DNA of 50,266 nt from Planctomycetaceae bacterium (GTDB taxonomy: Bacteria; Planctomycetota; Planctomycetia; Pirellulales; Pirellulaceae), in contig PAPJ01000051.1 in NCBI GenBank assembly GCA_002709045.1, positions 1 through 50,266 of the forward strand. The letters are read 5' to 3'. Position numbers and translations under genes: made by a program. This document shows positions 1 to 9,500 of the stretch, in pieces. The notes beneath the pieces were generated by a model, which was not told where the DNA came from, searched no databases, and saw only the letters and a program-made list of their open reading frames with translations. The stretch's first letter is position 1. Every line of letters begins with the position of its first letter.

Positions 1-1
1 G

Positions 2-556
2 TTACCACCGATCTTTGTGCCATCGATTAGCCGCGCTTCAAAAGGTTTAGAATCCGCTGCCTCCAAAGGTTTTAATTTCATTTCACACCATATGATTCAT
101 GCCGATGTACTAAAAGATCAGTGGGCAACCTATCATCGCGGCGCATCCAGTGCAGGCCTCACACCAACTCCGGAAAACTGGACCATAAGTAGAAACATCG
201 TCGTCGCCCATAGTGACGAAGAAGCCAAGCAATTTGCCCGTGAAGGATCACTCGGCAAATGCATTGAATACATTCTCGAACTAACCCGACGAACAGCACC
301 AAATGGCGTTGACCTCTGGAAGCCTTCTGCTGAGATGAGTGACGAGGAGCTTAACATGGACTATTTCATGGATGAAATAGTCATTGCCGGCACGCCGGAA
401 ACTGTTACCAAAGAATTACTTGCCTTACGCGAAAATGTCGGCGAATTCGGGAATATAACATTAGTTGCACACTGCTGGGATGATAGAGAGAAATGGATGA
501 CGACCTATGAGTTATTCGCCAATGAAGTCTTACCCGCCGTGAATTCCGCACTCTGA
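2..556 (+). CDS. LLM-class flavin-dependent monooxygenase, C-terminal part
   Basis: This is the C-terminal part of a luciferase-like (LLM-class) flavin-dependent oxidoreductase. The reading frame is open to the left edge of the window, so the gene begins outside it and the internal GTG at 17 is not a real start. About 184 residues are visible. They fit the end of the family's barrel: an early segment PSISRASKGLESAASKGFNF, then a helical tail with the motif EIVIAGTPETVTKELLAL, which in these enzymes precedes the last strand and helix. Family members use reduced flavin and oxygen to oxidise small organic substrates in the cytoplasm. The substrate cannot be told from this fragment. An HpcH/HpaI aldolase follows 26 bases downstream on the same strand, so the two may be co-transcribed in a catabolic operon. 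The family call is fairly sure; the role is inferred. Confidence 0.8.
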   Translation, partial: LPPIFVPSISRASKGLESAASKGFNFISHHMIHADVLKDQWATYHRGASSAGLTPTPENWTISRNIVVAHSDEEAKQFAREGSLGKCIEYILELTRRTAPNGVDLWKPSAEMSDEELNMDYFMDEIVIAGTPETVTKELLALRENVGEFGNITLVAHCWDDREKWMTTYELFANEVLPAVNSAL

Positions 557-582
557 CACCCCTTAATGAAAGTGACTCATCA

Positions 583-1356
583 ATGTACCTAAACATCAAA
601 AAATTCACTGATAAAATGGACGCGGGACAACCCTGTCTTGGAGTGGCTGTAACCTACAGCGACTTATCGATTACTGAAGCCGTGGCTAGCGAATGCGACT
701 TTGTTTGGCTCGACCTGGAACACAGCCCGACTACCATCGAATCACTGGTAGGGCACATGATTGCATGTCGTGCAACCGGTACGCCCGCCATTGTCAGAGT
801 ACCCTCGGGAGAAATCGGTTGGATTAAGCGGGTACTGGACAGTGGTGCTGAGGGAATCATCCTGCCACAGGCCAAGTCTTATGAAGAAATAAAAGCATTC
901 GTGGATTCCTGCTATTATCCACCCCAGGGAAATCGGGGGTTTGGCCCGCGGCGACCTACAGATTACGGCCGCTTTGGTGGCGAAAAATATCTTGAGAAAG
1001 CCAATAGCGATCTCTTTGTATGTGCTCAGGTGGAGTGTAAAGCAGTCGTGGAAGACTTGGACCGAATTGTCCAAATCGAAGGTCTGGATAGCCTCTGCCT
1101 GGGACCGATGGATCTCTCCGGGTCGGTAAATAAGTTAGCACAAACTTCAGACCCCGAAGTTGTCGAATTAATCGAGACCACGATAAAGAAGGGACGCGAT
1201 GCCGGGCTCTATATTGGGATGGGCATGGGTGCTTCTGTCGAGTTTGCACTAAAATCTATCGGGCAGGGCGTACAGTGGGCTCAATGTGGTACAGATATGG
1301 AAATGATCGTTAATGGGGCACGTACGCTGTTTAGCGATATTAAAGCACAGGTCTAA
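583..1356 (+). CDS. HpcH/HpaI family aldolase/lyase
   Basis: A class II, metal-dependent aldolase of the HpcH/HpaI family, 257 aa, close to the usual 250-270. In known members these enzymes split 4-hydroxy-2-oxo acids into pyruvate and an aldehyde in the cytoplasm. Visible signatures are WLDLEHSP with the catalytic His47, VRVP with Arg72 (substrate carboxylate), the metal-binding Glu151 in AQVECKA, and Asp177 in LGPMDLSG. All key residues are present, so the enzyme should be active. The natural substrate is not shown; sugar-acid degradation is possible. It lies just after a flavin monooxygenase on the same strand. Its stop codon overlaps the stop of the converging Nramp-like gene by four bases (CTAA). 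The start is ATG with only a weak GAAAG upstream. Confidence 0.88.
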   Translation: MYLNIKKFTDKMDAGQPCLGVAVTYSDLSITEAVASECDFVWLDLEHSPTTIESLVGHMIACRATGTPAIVRVPSGEIGWIKRVLDSGAEGIILPQAKSYEEIKAFVDSCYYPPQGNRGFGPRRPTDYGRFGGEKYLEKANSDLFVCAQVECKAVVEDLDRIVQIEGLDSLCLGPMDLSGSVNKLAQTSDPEVVELIETTIKKGRDAGLYIGMGMGASVEFALKSIGQGVQWAQCGTDMEMIVNGARTLFSDIKAQV

Positions 1357-2948
1357 ACCTGTTTAGATTCAATCCATTGGCGGAAAATATTCGCCAGTAT
1401 TAAGCTGCACGCGACAACCGCGATTAGTCCCCCAATGGCAAACCAACGTGTAACCAGAAATCCTCCGTCACTGTCATGATTCAGCCAGGCCCCCATGGCT
1501 CCCAGAATGGCAAACACAATTCCTGCAAATAGATAGGCTATCCGGATCCATTTTCTTGATTGCAGTTTTCTCGGTACATACTGTTTCTCTATCCATGCAT
1601 TCACAAAGCAGAACACACTGCAGGAAATAACTCCGGTAAACAGGTTCACCGGCCGCAGAACCTTAAGGATAATGCTTTTTGCATTATCTCCTTCTTCAAT
1701 TCCGGCGCCATAGACAACCGAAAACATGAACAAGACAACGAATAATGCCATAACCGCCTGCCAGAACAGTACCCTAGTTTCTATTTTTGAGCGTCGGGCG
1801 TTAGCCCATGTCGGGTTAAATGAACGCATGATCTCCATCACAATAGCAACGCCGATTTCGAACGTGCCGTAAAGTGTTCCAAACATTGTCAGGACGGCAC
1901 CGACAACATACAGTGGATACAACCAGGCATGCACATTCGTGAGAATCTCAGCCTGTTGCCCCAACATATTTCCACTGTCCGGAATCGCCTCTTTGGGGCC
2001 AAGCATTTCAACGCCCGAGGTTACAAACACGGCGCTGAAAATAATAATTAAAGAGAAGCTAATCGCGCAGTCGACCAGTGGAGCCTTGATCCATTTTCTT
2101 GCCTCATGATTGGGATCGTTCGCAATTTCTTCAATCAACTCCGGTGAAGGTGGATTGCTTCCGGCATAACCCCATCGCTTATCACGCAACCAGGTCGTAT
2201 AGGCCATGTAGTCAAATCCTGCGCCCCCGATCACGCCAACGTAAGTGGTCAGTTCAACCCACTTATTTGTTTTTGCGACGTCACTAAATTCCGACTTTCT
2301 GTAAATCCAATCCGGATAGTCCCCAAAGATGGGTGTCACGAACCCTTTCAGAATCTCTAAATAATTTGGGTTATACATAATCATGGACGTGACAGCAGCA
2401 ATCATTAAACCTGCAACGACGCCGATCTGGACTTTCTCCATCACGTTATAGCCACCAAATAGCGACAGGCAAAGCACAACGCCAACCATCACAATGGCCC
2501 ACAAAAACTGCGCAGCGCCATTAAGGGACTCCGTAGTGCCGGTCAAAAGGGCGATATAATTACCTAACACGCTACTGTGGAAACTCACCCAAACAGGCTG
2601 AGCCACGAGGATGATCATTAAAAACATCAATGCCATCCAGCCTCTTGGACCGGGCAAATCGAGCATCCTGCGAAAGGGATGTATGCCTGTCAAGAGCAAG
2701 TGTTTGGAGGTTCCAAACACCAGGACCCACTTGAGCAATGAAATAAAAATAAACAGGAAGAGGATGTTGTAGCCAAAAAGAACACCGCCACGTGTTGAGA
2801 AAATCAATTCGCCTGTACCAATTGTCACACTGGCAACCACGGCACCCGGGCCGAATAGAGAAATCCACCCGACCAAACTTCGCTGAGTTAATGCTTTGGG
2901 GAGCGGGGGCAATTCAGTTAAACTTTTTAATTCCGGAGTGGAAACCAT
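1353..2948 (-). CDS. Nramp-like membrane carrier, divergent
   Basis: A polytopic inner-membrane protein of 531 aa with about eleven to twelve hydrophobic segments, resembling the Nramp (SLC11) carriers of the LeuT fold. Nramp proteins couple protons to divalent-metal import. The first helix here reads FGPGAVVASVTIGTGELIFS (residues 32-51): the GPG entry is kept, but the metal-binding DPGN motif that normally follows is replaced by SVTIGTGE. I also see no MPH-type motif in the later helix around GFDYMAYTTWLRDKR. Metal transport is therefore doubtful and the substrate unknown. A soluble insertion of about 50 residues (LRDKRWGYAG to WIKAPL) lies between helices. The gene follows a DUF1501 gene by 30 bases on the same strand, so they probably form an operon. 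The name Nramp should be read as fold only. Confidence 0.72.
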   Translation of the reverse strand: MVSTPELKSLTELPPLPKALTQRSLVGWISLFGPGAVVASVTIGTGELIFSTRGGVLFGYNILFLFIFISLLKWVLVFGTSKHLLLTGIHPFRRMLDLPGPRGWMALMFLMIILVAQPVWVSFHSSVLGNYIALLTGTTESLNGAAQFLWAIVMVGVVLCLSLFGGYNVMEKVQIGVVAGLMIAAVTSMIMYNPNYLEILKGFVTPIFGDYPDWIYRKSEFSDVAKTNKWVELTTYVGVIGGAGFDYMAYTTWLRDKRWGYAGSNPPSPELIEEIANDPNHEARKWIKAPLVDCAISFSLIIIFSAVFVTSGVEMLGPKEAIPDSGNMLGQQAEILTNVHAWLYPLYVVGAVLTMFGTLYGTFEIGVAIVMEIMRSFNPTWANARRSKIETRVLFWQAVMALFVVLFMFSVVYGAGIEEGDNAKSIILKVLRPVNLFTGVISCSVFCFVNAWIEKQYVPRKLQSRKWIRIAYLFAGIVFAILGAMGAWLNHDSDGGFLVTRWFAIGGLIAVVACSLILANIFRQWIESKQV

Positions 2949-2978
2949 AAAACTCTCAGTTTTAATTGGGAATTAAAA

Positions 2979-4445
2979 TTACAGCAGCCCGTCAATAGGC
3001 GATGCATGATAGATCTGATGTGGACGCTCTTCTTCATCATGCCAGGCTGCCGTATGAGGAATCCCCAGACAGTGGTACATCGTTGCTGCCATATTCTCTG
3101 GTGTCTGTGGATCAGAAGCCGGATAAGCTGCAATTTTGTCTGACGAACCGATAACACGACCTCCCTGAATACCACCACCTGCAAAAAATACTGACTGCAC
3201 AGCCCCCCAGTGGTCACGCCCGGGTTCGTGAAACGAATCGCTAAGTAGTGAAATCTTGGGAGTACGGCCAAACTCACCAGCCATGACAATCAAAGTTTCA
3301 TCGAGCAGGCCTTCAGCTTCCAGATCGCCAAGCAATGCACAGAGCGCTTTGTCTGTTGGTGGAAACAGCTTTTCTTTGAGGCGGGAAAATGCATCACCGT
3401 GAGTATCCCAGGTTTCATTATTACCAAGATTCACCTGAACCATATTAACACCGGCTTTCACAAGGCGTTTAGCCATTAGCAGAGACCAACCGAAACTATT
3501 GGCACCGTATCGTTGCTGTACAGCCGGTTCCGCATTGGTAACATCTAAGGCATGCCGGATTTTATGATCTGTCAGAAGCGAGATCGCCTGTTGGCGATTA
3601 TTATCATAACCAACCACGCTGGCCGATGCTTCGAGCTTTGCGCGTTGTGCATCGAGAGTATCAAGTAATCCTAAACGTCCCCCCAGTCGGCCGCTGTTCA
3701 TGCCGTGAGGCAGGGTAAGGTTAGGAGCCTGATAGACGCGGGCGTCCGTTTGTGAGGGTGGCTTTTTACTTTGGTTGGGATAAGTATATTCGGGGTAAGC
3801 ACCACGCCACATCGGATCACCATAGGGTGACGCTTCAATGAAAAACGGGTCGCGATTTGTGCCCATCAGTCCGCCGTAGGCGCCCGGAATTACGCCGCCG
3901 GACCAGTGAACCAGACGTTCCGGCAAGACAACCGATGGGGGAAGGTTGTTATATCGAGCCGGCAACGCATCTCCCACAATGGATGAGATTGACGGCCAGT
4001 CGGTGGGCCGCGGTTTACGGTCACCCTGAAATCCCGCCGGAGCCTCATTTCGTCCGGTTAGCATAAAGAAGTGACCAAGCGTATGACCGTTGGTTGGGTG
4101 CGTTAATGAACGACACACCGACCATTTGTCGCTGATCGATGCCAAGCCAGGCAAGTGCTCACAAATCTGAGTTCCCGGTACCTTTGTCGATGTTGGATTA
4201 AATTCACCCCGCACATCATCCGGGGCGTCCGGCTTAAGATCAAAGCTATCCTGTTGCGCTAATCCGCCGGATAGGAAGATATAAATCAATGATTTTGCTT
4301 TGCCATAACCCGGACTCGAATTGAATTCTTTAATGTCTGCTGCCTGCAAACTTTGATGATGATTCATTCCAAGGTTAAGTAACCCTACTGCACCAGCCTG
4401 AACTGCGACACGACGACTAAACCGGGGGTGGCTAAAGAAACTCAT
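2979..4445 (-). CDS. DUF1501 protein, Tat-exported
   Basis: A DUF1501 protein of 488 aa, a family related in fold to sulfatases and alkaline phosphatases and very common in planctomycetes. The N-terminus FSRRVAVQAGAVGLLNLGM is a Tat-like signal ending near SLQAAD, so the protein probably acts outside the cytoplasm. Family signatures are visible: FLSGGLAQQDSFDLKPDAPD, MAGEFGRTPKISLL and GRDHWGAV near the end, the last two being the likely metal or active-site segments. The biochemical activity of DUF1501 is not known to me. It is a close paralogue of the DUF1501 gene at 41826, sharing long stretches such as LSGGLAQQDSFD and RGEFNP. It is the first gene of a probable two-gene unit with the Nramp-like carrier, and it is divergent from another DUF1501 gene at 4627. 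Confidence 0.88.
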   Translation of the reverse strand: MSFFSHPRFSRRVAVQAGAVGLLNLGMNHHQSLQAADIKEFNSSPGYGKAKSLIYIFLSGGLAQQDSFDLKPDAPDDVRGEFNPTSTKVPGTQICEHLPGLASISDKWSVCRSLTHPTNGHTLGHFFMLTGRNEAPAGFQGDRKPRPTDWPSISSIVGDALPARYNNLPPSVVLPERLVHWSGGVIPGAYGGLMGTNRDPFFIEASPYGDPMWRGAYPEYTYPNQSKKPPSQTDARVYQAPNLTLPHGMNSGRLGGRLGLLDTLDAQRAKLEASASVVGYDNNRQQAISLLTDHKIRHALDVTNAEPAVQQRYGANSFGWSLLMAKRLVKAGVNMVQVNLGNNETWDTHGDAFSRLKEKLFPPTDKALCALLGDLEAEGLLDETLIVMAGEFGRTPKISLLSDSFHEPGRDHWGAVQSVFFAGGGIQGGRVIGSSDKIAAYPASDPQTPENMAATMYHCLGIPHTAAWHDEEERPHQIYHASPIDGLL

Positions 4446-4473
4446 CTTAATAACTCAAAAGGATTGGATAGTT

Positions 4474-4496
4474 TTCCGATAGCTTTATTATCGGAA
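4474..4496. promoter_or_regulatory. Hairpin/operator-like inverted repeat between divergent DUF1501 genes
   Basis: A perfect 8-base inverted repeat, TTCCGATA then a 7-base spacer then TATCGGAA. It sits 29-51 bases ahead of the minus-strand DUF1501 start at 4445, so it would lie in that gene's leader or promoter. There is no T-run, so it does not look like an intrinsic terminator. It may be an operator or a leader hairpin; that is inference. Confidence 0.4.
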
Positions 4497-4522
4497 CAAA
4501 TCAAATTCAGGTCAATTTATAT

Positions 4523-4534
4523 TGAACCGGTTCA
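4523..4534. promoter_or_regulatory. Perfect 12-base palindrome, LacI-type operator-like
   Basis: TGAACCGGTTCA is a perfect palindrome with the central CG usual in LacI/GalR-family operators. The heptamer ATTGAAC is also repeated directly at 4521-4527 and 4534-4540, overlapping the palindrome. It lies in the 181-base gap between the divergent DUF1501 genes and could control either. No LacI-type regulator gene is visible in the window. A run of eight G bases at 4553-4560 follows, a spot where sequencing length errors are possible but no gene is affected. Confidence 0.4.
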
Positions 4535-4626
4535 TTGAACTAATGGCTCTGAGGGGGGGGTTTAGGGGAAAAAACCTCCGTCTACTCCACTATACTGGAG
4601 GAAGTATTAAATAGGAGGCTTCAAAT

Positions 4627-6069
4627 ATGCTCCAGGTGTTAGGTAACAGAAATGGACTGTCTCGGCGGCAACTTTTACAGGTGGGCGGCGCCGGAATGCT
4701 GGGAATGCACTTTGATCAGATTTTGCAGGCCGAAGAACTTAGCTTTCAGAGTCGCCCATATGCCAAGGCTGTTATTTTTGTATTTCTCTTTGGCGGTCCC
4801 AGTCAATTAGAAACTTTCGACGTTCGCCCAGACGCCCCTGACACAATACGCGGTCCATTCCAAACAATACCAACCAGGACACCAGGATTACGCTTTTGCG
4901 AACATCTTCCGAATCTGGCGAACATTACAGATAAATTTGCCTTAATAAAGACAGTCAATCACAGCGAAAATAATCATAACGGCTGTCACTTCATTCAAAC
5001 CGGACAATCCCTTCCTCCGGCTGAACGGGGTTCGGCTAATGTGAACGCCACGGATAAAGACTGGCCGGCCTTCGGCAGTATTATCTCCTATGTGGATCGC
5101 AATCTTCAGCAACGAACTGCCGGCGATATTCCCCCCTATCTTATGATTCCAAATACCATCGGCAGGTTTGCCGGCTATGACTACAGTGGACAATACGCTG
5201 GCTGGCTGGGTAAGGAATACAATCCAATGGCAACGCAGATCAACAAGCTACATGCAAAAGACAATCCTTTTTTTCGTGACTGTCTGGATTCTCAATTGAA
5301 TTTCCGACCTCCCGGTCTGATCCGATCCCCTGACATCACTCTGGACAGACTCAACCGCCGAATCACACTTAAATCTCAGTTTGAAAAAGAACGTCGTCTA
5401 TTAGATCAAGCACAGGCTCCCAGTTCCTTTAGCGCGCTCCGACACAAAGCGCTCAACATGATAAATTCCCCCAAGGTCGCACAGGCATTTGACCTGCAGC
5501 AGGAACCGAAAGAGTTGCGCGACCGCTATGGACGCAGTCTATTCGGACAATCACTGTTATTAAGTAGACGGCTTGTCGAAGCAGGCGCACGATATGTTAC
5601 CGTTGGTTGGGACATGGCAGTTCGCGGAGATGACACCACGAGTTGGGATAGTCACCGGGACCTGACTCGCGTCAACCGGGATCACCTGTTACCAGGTCTG
5701 GATCGTAGTTTGCCTCCGTTTTTGATGGATCTGGAAGAACGGGGAATGCTCGACGACACGTTGATAATTGTCTGCGGCGAAATAGGCCGGACCCCCAGAT
5801 TCCTCAACCGAGGAAATTCTGACGGACGGGATCATTGGTCGTATTGTTTTCCCGCACTGATAACCGGTGCCGGTATTCAGCAGGGTGCAATCTTTGGCAA
5901 ATCCGACAAACATGCTGCCTATCCGGTAGCAGATGCCGTTTCGCCGGCGGATCTTGCTGCCACAATTTATGACCGTCTGGGAATTGATCCAGAAACCCGA
6001 ATACCAGGTCCACAGGGCCGACCGGTACCAATCGCCGAAGGGGGTTCAGTACTCAAGCAATTACTTTAA
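4627..6069 (+). CDS. DUF1501 protein, Tat-exported
   Basis: A 480-aa DUF1501 protein. The Tat-like signal is LSRRQLLQVGGAGMLGM near residues 11-27. Signatures of the alkaline-phosphatase-like fold are FGGPSQLETFDVRPDAPD, CGEIGRTPRFL and GRDHWSYCFPAL. Compared with its divergent neighbour at 2979 it is a different subfamily, with an inserted segment around residues 130-170 carrying DKDWPAFGSIISY. The start is secure: TAGGAGG lies eight bases ahead of the ATG, the best ribosome binding site in this part of the window. It has no PSD1 partner, unlike the DUF1501 genes at 12865 and 36022. Its end overlaps by four bases (TTAA) the end of the converging zf-TFIIB gene. Function unknown; export is inferred from the signal. 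Confidence 0.88.
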   Translation: MLQVLGNRNGLSRRQLLQVGGAGMLGMHFDQILQAEELSFQSRPYAKAVIFVFLFGGPSQLETFDVRPDAPDTIRGPFQTIPTRTPGLRFCEHLPNLANITDKFALIKTVNHSENNHNGCHFIQTGQSLPPAERGSANVNATDKDWPAFGSIISYVDRNLQQRTAGDIPPYLMIPNTIGRFAGYDYSGQYAGWLGKEYNPMATQINKLHAKDNPFFRDCLDSQLNFRPPGLIRSPDITLDRLNRRITLKSQFEKERRLLDQAQAPSSFSALRHKALNMINSPKVAQAFDLQQEPKELRDRYGRSLFGQSLLLSRRLVEAGARYVTVGWDMAVRGDDTTSWDSHRDLTRVNRDHLLPGLDRSLPPFLMDLEERGMLDDTLIIVCGEIGRTPRFLNRGNSDGRDHWSYCFPALITGAGIQQGAIFGKSDKHAAYPVADAVSPADLAATIYDRLGIDPETRIPGPQGRPVPIAEGGSVLKQLL

Positions 6070-6488
6070 ATTTTGATTCTTTTTCTCAGGCCGGCAAACA
6101 TCGCTTTCATGCCCTTATCAACCTTGACGGAATCTAACTGCTGTTTGTCATCCATTAGCTTGTCCAGTTCATGTTTATCCAGCCACATACCAAAACAGAC
6201 AATACAATGATCCATTTTCACGGGCTGCATATAGGATACATAATTGCTGCGTAGTCCTTGATCTACGCAGCGAGGACATCTCAAATAACCGTCCAATGAA
6301 AACATCGGGGCCGGCGGATTTCCATATTCTTCTTCCAGTGATTCTTCAACCCCCTTGATCCCTGTCGACCTAAGCTTCTCCAGTTCACCATGATCCAGCC
6401 ATATACCATCGCAGCTATGGCATTTATCGATCGTTATATCCTGCAGTTGCAGCGCCGTTAGCATCGCTCCGCATTTGGGACATTTCAT
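6066..6488 (-). CDS. zf-TFIIB double zinc-ribbon protein
   Basis: A small protein of 140 aa with two zinc ribbons of the zf-TFIIB type. The first begins at the N-terminus with CPKCGAML, followed by CHSCDGIWLDHGELEKL. The second has CPRC, then CIVCFGMWLDKHELDKLM. The repeated C-x-x-C pairs with W-L-D-x-x-E-L tails are diagnostic. There is no signal peptide, so it should be cytoplasmic. The role of such proteins in bacteria is unclear. I chose the ATG at 6488 rather than a TTG at 6506, because GAAGGAAG lies just upstream of the ATG and the zinc ribbon starts right after it. It follows the GH36-like gene by 34 bases and may be co-transcribed with it. The final codons overlap the stop of the converging DUF1501 gene. 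Confidence 0.85.
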   Translation of the reverse strand: MKCPKCGAMLTALQLQDITIDKCHSCDGIWLDHGELEKLRSTGIKGVEESLEEEYGNPPAPMFSLDGYLRCPRCVDQGLRSNYVSYMQPVKMDHCIVCFGMWLDKHELDKLMDDKQQLDSVKVDKGMKAMFAGLRKRIKI

Positions 6489-6522
6489 GTCATCTTCCTT
6501 CGACAAACAATAGTTTGGTTAC

Positions 6523-9500
6523 TTAACGTTTCCGATACTTATAGACGGCTGCGGAACGAGGTGTTGACAGAGAAACTGTCACACCAGCAGTCAGCAGTTT
6601 TTCGCCGGAAGCTCTTCCAATGATGTCACCATTTATATCGGTGACAATATAGGTGGCCGATGGTTCTAAGCCCCGCAACTTAAACTGCATCTGCGAGGCA
6701 GCACTCTCAGGCCTCCTAAAGCACATCACAATACCCGTTGAATCCGAGGGACGATTAAACTGCCAGGCCATCCACACATCGTTGTCTGTTCGGTATTTCG
6801 TTAACGGATAATAATCGTCATAATAATACGAAATTACTTGTCGACGCTGCTCTAATAACTTCCGTGCGGCTTGAAAGTCGAAATCTTCACGACGGACGTC
6901 CCAGGTGGTTGTATTTGAGGGTGCCAACTGACTCCAGAAAGTATATGAGTCCGTTGTATTAATACCGGTACCAAAAAAAGGAATCCACAATGCCATCCCA
7001 TAACTCAAAGTCTGCATTCCAGTAGTCTCATACGCATAATCGCTCCGCCATAACGGAACGGCTCGCCGCAGGGTTTCGAGCTCATTACGACTGCCACCAC
7101 CAGAGCAAATATCGATTCGTAACATTGGGTGGCGTTCCCGCAGTGCATCCCAGTAATCCAGCAGGCCGGTAACGTGCTTCATTTCCGAGATCCCTTTACG
7201 ACCCGGCTCATCATTGGACTTCCAGTACGACAAAGGTGGTATTCCATCATGACGATAAAGATCCACACCCTGACTCTTAATTCGTGAGTCGACATATTCA
7301 GTCATCCAGGCTGCCGCCGCGGAATCACCAAAATTAAACAATCTCATATCACCTCGTCCCCATGGCGGAGCTTGTGGTGCATCCATGCGAACCCAACATG
7401 AAAGGGTATAGTTAGCATGTGCCGAATTAGGAATTTTTACGCCATAATCATTATTAAAGGCCAACGCCTTATCATCGCCGCTGCGGACACCCTGTACGTA
7501 TCGAAATTCCCCGCTACCAATCTTACCTCCGGTAACATTTCCGGCAACATCTTCCAGATTCCCGTTAAACGGATAGTGATGTATAGGAGTCTCTTCGAGA
7601 GTATGTGTAAATAACTTCCCGACCTGTACCGGTGTTAATGCCATGTTGTAAATCCGGACATCGTCAATTTCTCCGACAATACCTCTGGTTTGATACTGCC
7701 GCCCCACACCAAAAGAGTCATTCTTATCTATCGGACTAATATTTTTCGACTCGGTGACAGCACTCAGTTCACCGTCAACAAACAGCTTGATCTCACTGCG
7801 GTTGGTCTTTTCATTCACAAATCTGGTGGCTGTTACCAGATGCCACTTTCCATCTGCCAGTGACTTTTTGCTGGTTGCCGTGGCATCCGGATTACCTGTT
7901 CCAAAGGCCGCCACATCTTCCATAAGGGTCATCCCTGAATCGTTAACGTGTGCAGGAAATTCTCCCTGAATGAGCGCGTGTCCCATCCACCACTCCGCAC
8001 CTCCCTTGAGAAGCCACTGAGATTGTTGTTGGTCAATTTGAGAACCGCGTGTGACCAACTCGGGCGTAAACCAGAGAATGAACTGCATATCACGGGCATG
8101 CAGGTGGTCAGAAATCGGCTTTAAGCCATTGGGGAAGCGCTGACGATTAGGGTTCCAACTGCCTACATTGAGCCAATAGTCCTTGTAGTTGTACCAACCT
8201 GCATCAATCCACCAATAATCCGGCTTAATCCCGTTATCAACATAACGATCCACGAACATTTTTTGGTTCTCTTCGGTAGCACCTGAACTCTCAATGTAAT
8301 GAGCTGAACTGGAAGCATTATGTTGAAACGGGGGCAACGCTCCATCCGATGTACGGGGCAGATTGCTTTCAACCATCCAGCGTCTCCACAGATTCTGTGC
8401 TCGCAGCCAATCCCCACCCTGCCAGAGAAGCATCGCAATTCTCGGCGTCCTCACTTGCTCACCAGGTTTTAGATAAAATGCAGTATCCTGTTGTCCTGCA
8501 GTGAGGGTCAGGGTCCGTTGATTATCACGAGCAAATGAAGCATTCCACTGCCCTGGCCAACCAATGGCGAACACCGCCCCCCTACCGTTCCACTCCAAAT
8601 TAAAGAATGGAAGATCATTACTTGCGGGCAGTCCTATCAACGAACCAAGTTCTTTAGTCACTTCCGGACCAAGAACGGTTTCACGAGGCGCATAGTCTGT
8701 CTCATCCGACATACGAACTAATGAATGAGGGCTGCCGTTACTATGGTGAAGCGTAAATTCGCCATCTGCATCACGTTCAAAACTCAAATCAAGAGGCAGT
8801 ACATTGTCGATTAAAGGGGTCGGCCTGTCTGAGTCATTGCTCAATCGCAACACCCATTCCACAACAGGCAGAGTTCGATGAACGATAAATTCACATGCAA
8901 CCACCAATCCGGTAGCAGGATCTCGAAAACTGATAGTCCGCTCAATTTTTTTCTGCGTAACACGGTCGGCTCCCGGTTTCCGTACCCACTTTTTCAAAAA
9001 CACACGTGAGTCCTGTCCTGCATAGTGAAATGAAAACGGCATGGCCTGCCTTGGTGACGCCGCCAATGGAGCCGTCGGCAGGTCCCCAAGTCGTATTCTG
9101 CGACCGCTAATCAACTCAACTTCAGCGTTGGCCCAGTCTGACTGATTGAAGTCTACCTGTTCAATCACGCCTTCAGCATGCCCCTTTGTCCTGAGTGTAA
9201 AGACCTTCGCGCCGGCTAAAGATACAGAAATCCTTTCACCAGGCATCCCTTCCTGCATGACCCGGGTTTCATACAATTGCTTGTCACCGACTAATACCGT
9301 CCCAACAACCGAACCGCGCCCTGCATTCGAATAAAAGCTCGTGACACGATTGCTATCAATACCAAAAACAGCTGCGAACCGTTTACCCGGTTCCGGTAAG
9401 ACAACCCGAATCGTACCCGGTGAAGAAAGGTAGAGTCCGTGCTGATAGGTCTTGCGATGGATCCTCATCGGCAAAGCACCAAGTTGTTTATGATAGACCT

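Noticed and set aside
4553..4560. A run of eight G bases as a phase-variable tract
   Set aside because: It lies in non-coding sequence outside any clear promoter spacer, so a length change would have no visible effect.
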